NCBI GenBank assembly: GCA_018882485.1
Contig: VERU01000069.1
Span: 1 to 9,108 of the forward strand
Source: Rhodoferax sp.
GTDB taxonomy: Bacteria; Pseudomonadota; Gammaproteobacteria; Burkholderiales; Burkholderiaceae_C
Direction: 5' to 3'
DNA: 9,108 nt
The notes below the pieces were generated by a model. The model was not told where the DNA came from and did no database searches. It was given only the letters and a program-made list of their open reading frames with translations. Position numbers and translations under genes: made by a program. Positions within the stretch are counted from its first letter, which is position 1. Every line of letters begins with the position of its first letter. This document shows positions 6,747 to 9,108 of the stretch, in pieces.

Positions 6747-8537
6747 ATGACGTACAAGGCCCCGATCCAGGACATGCTGTTCAACATCCGCCATCTGGGC
6801 GGCATCGACCGGATCGCCGAGATGCCGGGCTACGACGAGGCCGGCTTCGAGACGGCGCAGGCGGTGCTGGAGGAGGCGGCCAAGTTCACCGAACAGGTGG
6901 TCGCGCCGCTGAACTGGGAGGGCGACAAATACCCGTCGAGCTGGCACGACGGCAAGGTCACCGCCACACCCGGCTTCCGCGAGGCCTACCGGCAGTTCAC
7001 CGAAGCGGGCTGGCAGGGTCTGCAGCACCCGGTGGACTTTGGGGGCCAGGGCCTGCCCAAGCTCATCGGCGCCTCCTGTGGCGAGATGCTGAATTCGGCC
7101 AACATGAGTTTCGCGCTGTGTCCGCTGCTCACCGATGGCGCCATCGAGGCCCTGCTGACCGCCGGCTCCGACGAGCTCAAGGCCACCTACCTGGACAAGC
7201 TGGTCAGCGGCGAGTGGACCGGCACCATGAACCTGACCGAACCGCAGGCCGGCTCGGATCTGGCGGCGGTGCGCACCCGGGCCGAACCGCAGCCCGACGG
7301 CACCTACAAGGTGTTCGGCACCAAGATTTTCATCACCTGGGGCGAGCACGACATGGCCGCCAATATCGTGCACCTGGTGCTGGCCCGCGTGGCGGGGGCG
7401 CCCGAAGGCGTCAAGGGCATCAGCCTGTTCGTGGTGCCCAAGTTCCTGGTCCAGGCCGATGGCTCGCCCGGGGCACGCAACGATGTGCACTGCGTGAGCA
7501 TCGAGCACAAGATGGGCATCAAGGCCAGCCCCACCGCGGTGCTGCAGTACGGCGACCACGGCGGTGCGGTGGGCTACCTGGTGGGTGAGGAAAACCGGGG
7601 GCTCGAGTACATGTTCATCATGATGAACGCGGCGCGCTACGGCGTCGGGGTGCAGGGCATCGCGATCGCCGAACGGGCCTACCAGAAGGCGGTGACTTTC
7701 GCCCGCGAACGGGTGCAGAGCCGGCCGGTGGATGGTTCGCTGCCCAAGGCCGGACCCATCATCCATCACCCCGATGTGCGCCGCATGCTCATGACCATGC
7801 GGGCCCTGACCGAGGGGTGCCGGGCCATGGCCACGGTGGCGGCGTCGGCCTTCGACGCCGCGCACCACCATCCCGATGCCGAGGTGCGCCGGGACAACCA
7901 GGCCTTCTACGAATTCATGGTGCCGCTGGTCAAGGGCTACAGCACCGAGATGAGCCTGGAGGTCACCTCGGCGGCCGTTCAGGTGCACGGGGGCATGGGC
8001 TTCGTGGAGGAAACGGGCGTGGCCCAGTACTACCGCGACGCCAAGATCCTGACCATCTACGAGGGCACGACCGCCATCCAGGCCAATGACCTCATCGGCC
8101 GCAAGACCGCGCGCGACGGTGGTGCCACGGCGCGGGCTCTGGCGGGTCGCATGGCCCAGACCGAAGCCGAACTGCTGGCGCAGGGCAGCGCCGACGCCCA
8201 GGCGGTGGCCCGCCGGCTGCAGTCGGCCCGCCTGGCCTTTCTGGATGTGGTGGACTTTGTGGCCGGCCAGACCAAGGCCAGCCCGAACGCGGTGTTTGCC
8301 GGCAGCGTGCCCTACCTGATGCTGGCCGGCAACCTGATGGCGGGCTGGCAGCTGGCCCGCGCCCTGCTGGTGGCCCAGGACCATCTGGCGCGCGGCGAGG
8401 ATGTGGCGTTCATGCGGGCCAAGGTCACCACCGCCCGTTTCTACGCCGATCACCTGCTGACCCGGGTGCCAGGACAGCGCGATGCCATCGTTGACGGCGC
8501 CAGCGCCGTGACAGCCCTGCCTCTGGAAGCGTTCTGA
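6747..8537 (+). CDS. Acyl-CoA dehydrogenase, DmdC-like long form (about 600 residues)
   Basis: A 596-residue FAD enzyme expected to make the alpha,beta double bond in an acyl-CoA and pass electrons to ETF. The ATG at 6747 follows AGGAG (6735-6739) by 7 bases; an in-frame ATG at 6666 would add 27 residues encoded by the hairpin spacer and is rejected. Order: an N-terminal extension with NIRHLGGIDRIAEMPGYD (13-30), the helical domain, the FAD/substrate stretch MNLTEPQAGSDL (161-172), KIFITWGEHD (193-202), VHGGMGFVEETGVAQYYRDA (413-432), and the catalytic-base motif YEGTTAIQ, with E439 as the presumed base. Residues about 460-596 form the extra C-terminal domain typical of the long subfamily that includes 3-methylmercaptopropionyl-CoA dehydrogenase (DmdC). 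Many paralogues of this subfamily are not involved in DMSP breakdown, so the substrate is open. It lies downstream of its likely electron acceptor genes etfBA. Confidence 0.95.
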   Translation: MTYKAPIQDMLFNIRHLGGIDRIAEMPGYDEAGFETAQAVLEEAAKFTEQVVAPLNWEGDKYPSSWHDGKVTATPGFREAYRQFTEAGWQGLQHPVDFGGQGLPKLIGASCGEMLNSANMSFALCPLLTDGAIEALLTAGSDELKATYLDKLVSGEWTGTMNLTEPQAGSDLAAVRTRAEPQPDGTYKVFGTKIFITWGEHDMAANIVHLVLARVAGAPEGVKGISLFVVPKFLVQADGSPGARNDVHCVSIEHKMGIKASPTAVLQYGDHGGAVGYLVGEENRGLEYMFIMMNAARYGVGVQGIAIAERAYQKAVTFARERVQSRPVDGSLPKAGPIIHHPDVRRMLMTMRALTEGCRAMATVAASAFDAAHHHPDAEVRRDNQAFYEFMVPLVKGYSTEMSLEVTSAAVQVHGGMGFVEETGVAQYYRDAKILTIYEGTTAIQANDLIGRKTARDGGATARALAGRMAQTEAELLAQGSADAQAVARRLQSARLAFLDVVDFVAGQTKASPNAVFAGSVPYLMLAGNLMAGWQLARALLVAQDHLARGEDVAFMRAKVTTARFYADHLLTRVPGQRDAIVDGASAVTALPLEAF

Positions 8538-8548
8538 CGGTATCTGTC

Positions 8549-8567
8549 TGCTATTTTGTCAATAGCA
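8549..8567. repeat. Perfect A+T-rich inverted repeat between dehydrogenase and monooxygenase genes
   Basis: TGCTATT (8549-8555) and AATAGCA (8561-8567) are perfect inverted copies around the 5-base spacer TTGTC. It begins 11 bases after the dehydrogenase stop, in an 83-base spacer that is clearly more A+T-rich than its surroundings. In RNA it would form a weak 7-pair hairpin without a following U run, so it is a poor intrinsic terminator; an operator or a recurring intergenic repeat are alternatives. The rest of the spacer (8568-8620) shows a second TATCCA/CATATT-rich patch but no convincing promoter. Confidence 0.45.
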
Positions 8568-8620
8568 AACTATCCATGACGGGTAAGGCCTAGGGCCATA
8601 TTTTGATGACAGGAACCACG

Positions 8621-9108
8621 ATGTCCCGACTGCCCCCTGTGCTGCAGAACCTGCCCTTTCCGGTGATCGGATCGCCGCTGTTCATCATCAGCAACCCTCG
8701 ATTGGTCATCGCCCAGTGCGTGGCCGGCGTGGTGGGCGCCATGCCGGCGCTCAACGCCCGGCCGGCCGAGCAGCTGGAGGCCTGGCTGATCGAGATCACC
8801 GAAGCGCTGGCCGCCCACAACCGGGCGTACCCGGACCGGCCGGCTGCGCCGTTTGCCATCAACCAGATCGTGCACAAGAGCAACGACCGGCTGGAGCACG
8901 ACATGGCGCTGTGCGTCAAGTACAAGGTGCCGGTGATCATCACCTCGCTGGGCGCGCGCGAGGAAATCAACGCCGCAGCCCATTCCTACGGCGGTGTGGT
9001 GCTGCACGACATCATCAACAACACCCACGCCCACAAGGCCATCGAGAAGGGCGCCGACGGCCTGATCGCCGTGGCGGCCGGCGCCGGCGGGCATGCCGGG
9101 CTCAAGAG
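8621..9108 (+). CDS. Nitronate monooxygenase-family FMN protein, N-terminal part, cut by window edge
   Basis: An open frame of 162 complete codons running off the window. The ATG at 8621 follows AGGAA (8611-8615) by 5 bases; an in-frame ATG at 8606 would add five residues and overlaps that site, so it is less likely. The TIM-barrel start of the nitronate monooxygenase/2-nitropropane dioxygenase family is clear: VIGSPLFIISNPRLVIAQC (15-33), VGAMPALNARP (38-48), FAINQIVHKSNDR (78-90), PVIITSLG (104-111) and the FMN-phosphate and active-site glycine segment AVAAGAGGHAG (150-160) with H158. Some family members are nitronate monooxygenases, others NADH:quinone reductases or enoyl-ACP reductase-like enzymes, so the reaction is uncertain; the last roughly half of the protein is outside the window. 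It may be co-transcribed with the acyl-CoA dehydrogenase gene (83-base gap) or have its own promoter. Confidence 0.92.
   Translation, partial: MSRLPPVLQNLPFPVIGSPLFIISNPRLVIAQCVAGVVGAMPALNARPAEQLEAWLIEITEALAAHNRAYPDRPAAPFAINQIVHKSNDRLEHDMALCVKYKVPVIITSLGAREEINAAAHSYGGVVLHDIINNTHAHKAIEKGADGLIAVAAGAGGHAGLK

Noticed and set aside
5675..6805. Antisense open frames opposite etfA and etfB (376 and 320 codons)
   Set aside because: They are shadows of the very well conserved ETF genes; there is no recognisable domain and no ribosome-binding context.
6531..8453. A 640-codon open frame antisense to the acyl-CoA dehydrogenase gene
   Set aside because: It mirrors the codon structure of a strongly recognisable gene in high-GC DNA. 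Its translation is low-complexity, rich in His, Gly, Arg and Gln, with no family signature.
8577..8594. Five-codon ATG frame (MTGKA) before the monooxygenase gene as a leader peptide
   Set aside because: It has no ribosome-binding sequence, no repeated regulatory codons and no attenuator hairpin after it. It is most likely chance.

Overview
This looks like an ordinary, gene-dense stretch of a high-GC proteobacterial chromosome. The style of the proteins and the gene neighbourhood suggest a betaproteobacterium of the order Burkholderiales, probably the Comamonadaceae; that placement comes from memory of such genomes and was not searched. Seven intact genes can be read (counting the one with a GTG start on each strand), plus one gene cut at each window edge. 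I found no rRNA, tRNA, CRISPR array, transposase, phage gene or integration scar, and no frameshifted gene.

Left block, minus strand (1-2510): a MoxR-type AAA+ ATPase, a DUF58 protein and the N-terminal membrane half of a TgpA-type (DUF3488) transglutaminase, read in that order towards position 1. The first two overlap by 4 bases and the last two are 4 bases apart, so this is one translationally coupled operon. The ATPase probably acts as a chaperone-like partner of the DUF58 protein, and the transglutaminase has a periplasmic or envelope role.

Middle block, plus strand (2552-4769): starting only 41 bases from the ATPase and diverging from it, a class II-like histone deacetylase-family zinc amidohydrolase overlaps by 8 bases with a seven-helix MscS-family mechanosensitive channel. 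The overlap argues for co-translation, although no shared function is evident.

Right block, plus strand (4770-9108): a 163-base leader rich in palindromes and carrying two near-identical -10-like boxes precedes etfB and etfA, the two subunits of the housekeeping electron transfer flavoprotein. After a 118-base GC-rich spacer full of hairpins comes a roughly 600-residue acyl-CoA dehydrogenase of the DmdC-like type. An 83-base spacer with an A+T-rich inverted repeat then leads to the start of a nitronate monooxygenase-family flavoprotein that runs off the window. Functionally, the acyl-CoA dehydrogenase would pass electrons from acyl-CoA oxidation to EtfAB, and on to the quinone pool through an ETF:quinone oxidoreductase encoded elsewhere.

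I did not find a convincing undescribed system. The observations most worth a second look are in the non-coding DNA: the perfect 16-base palindrome and repeated promoter-like module upstream of etfB, and the set of mutually exclusive hairpins between etfA and the dehydrogenase gene.
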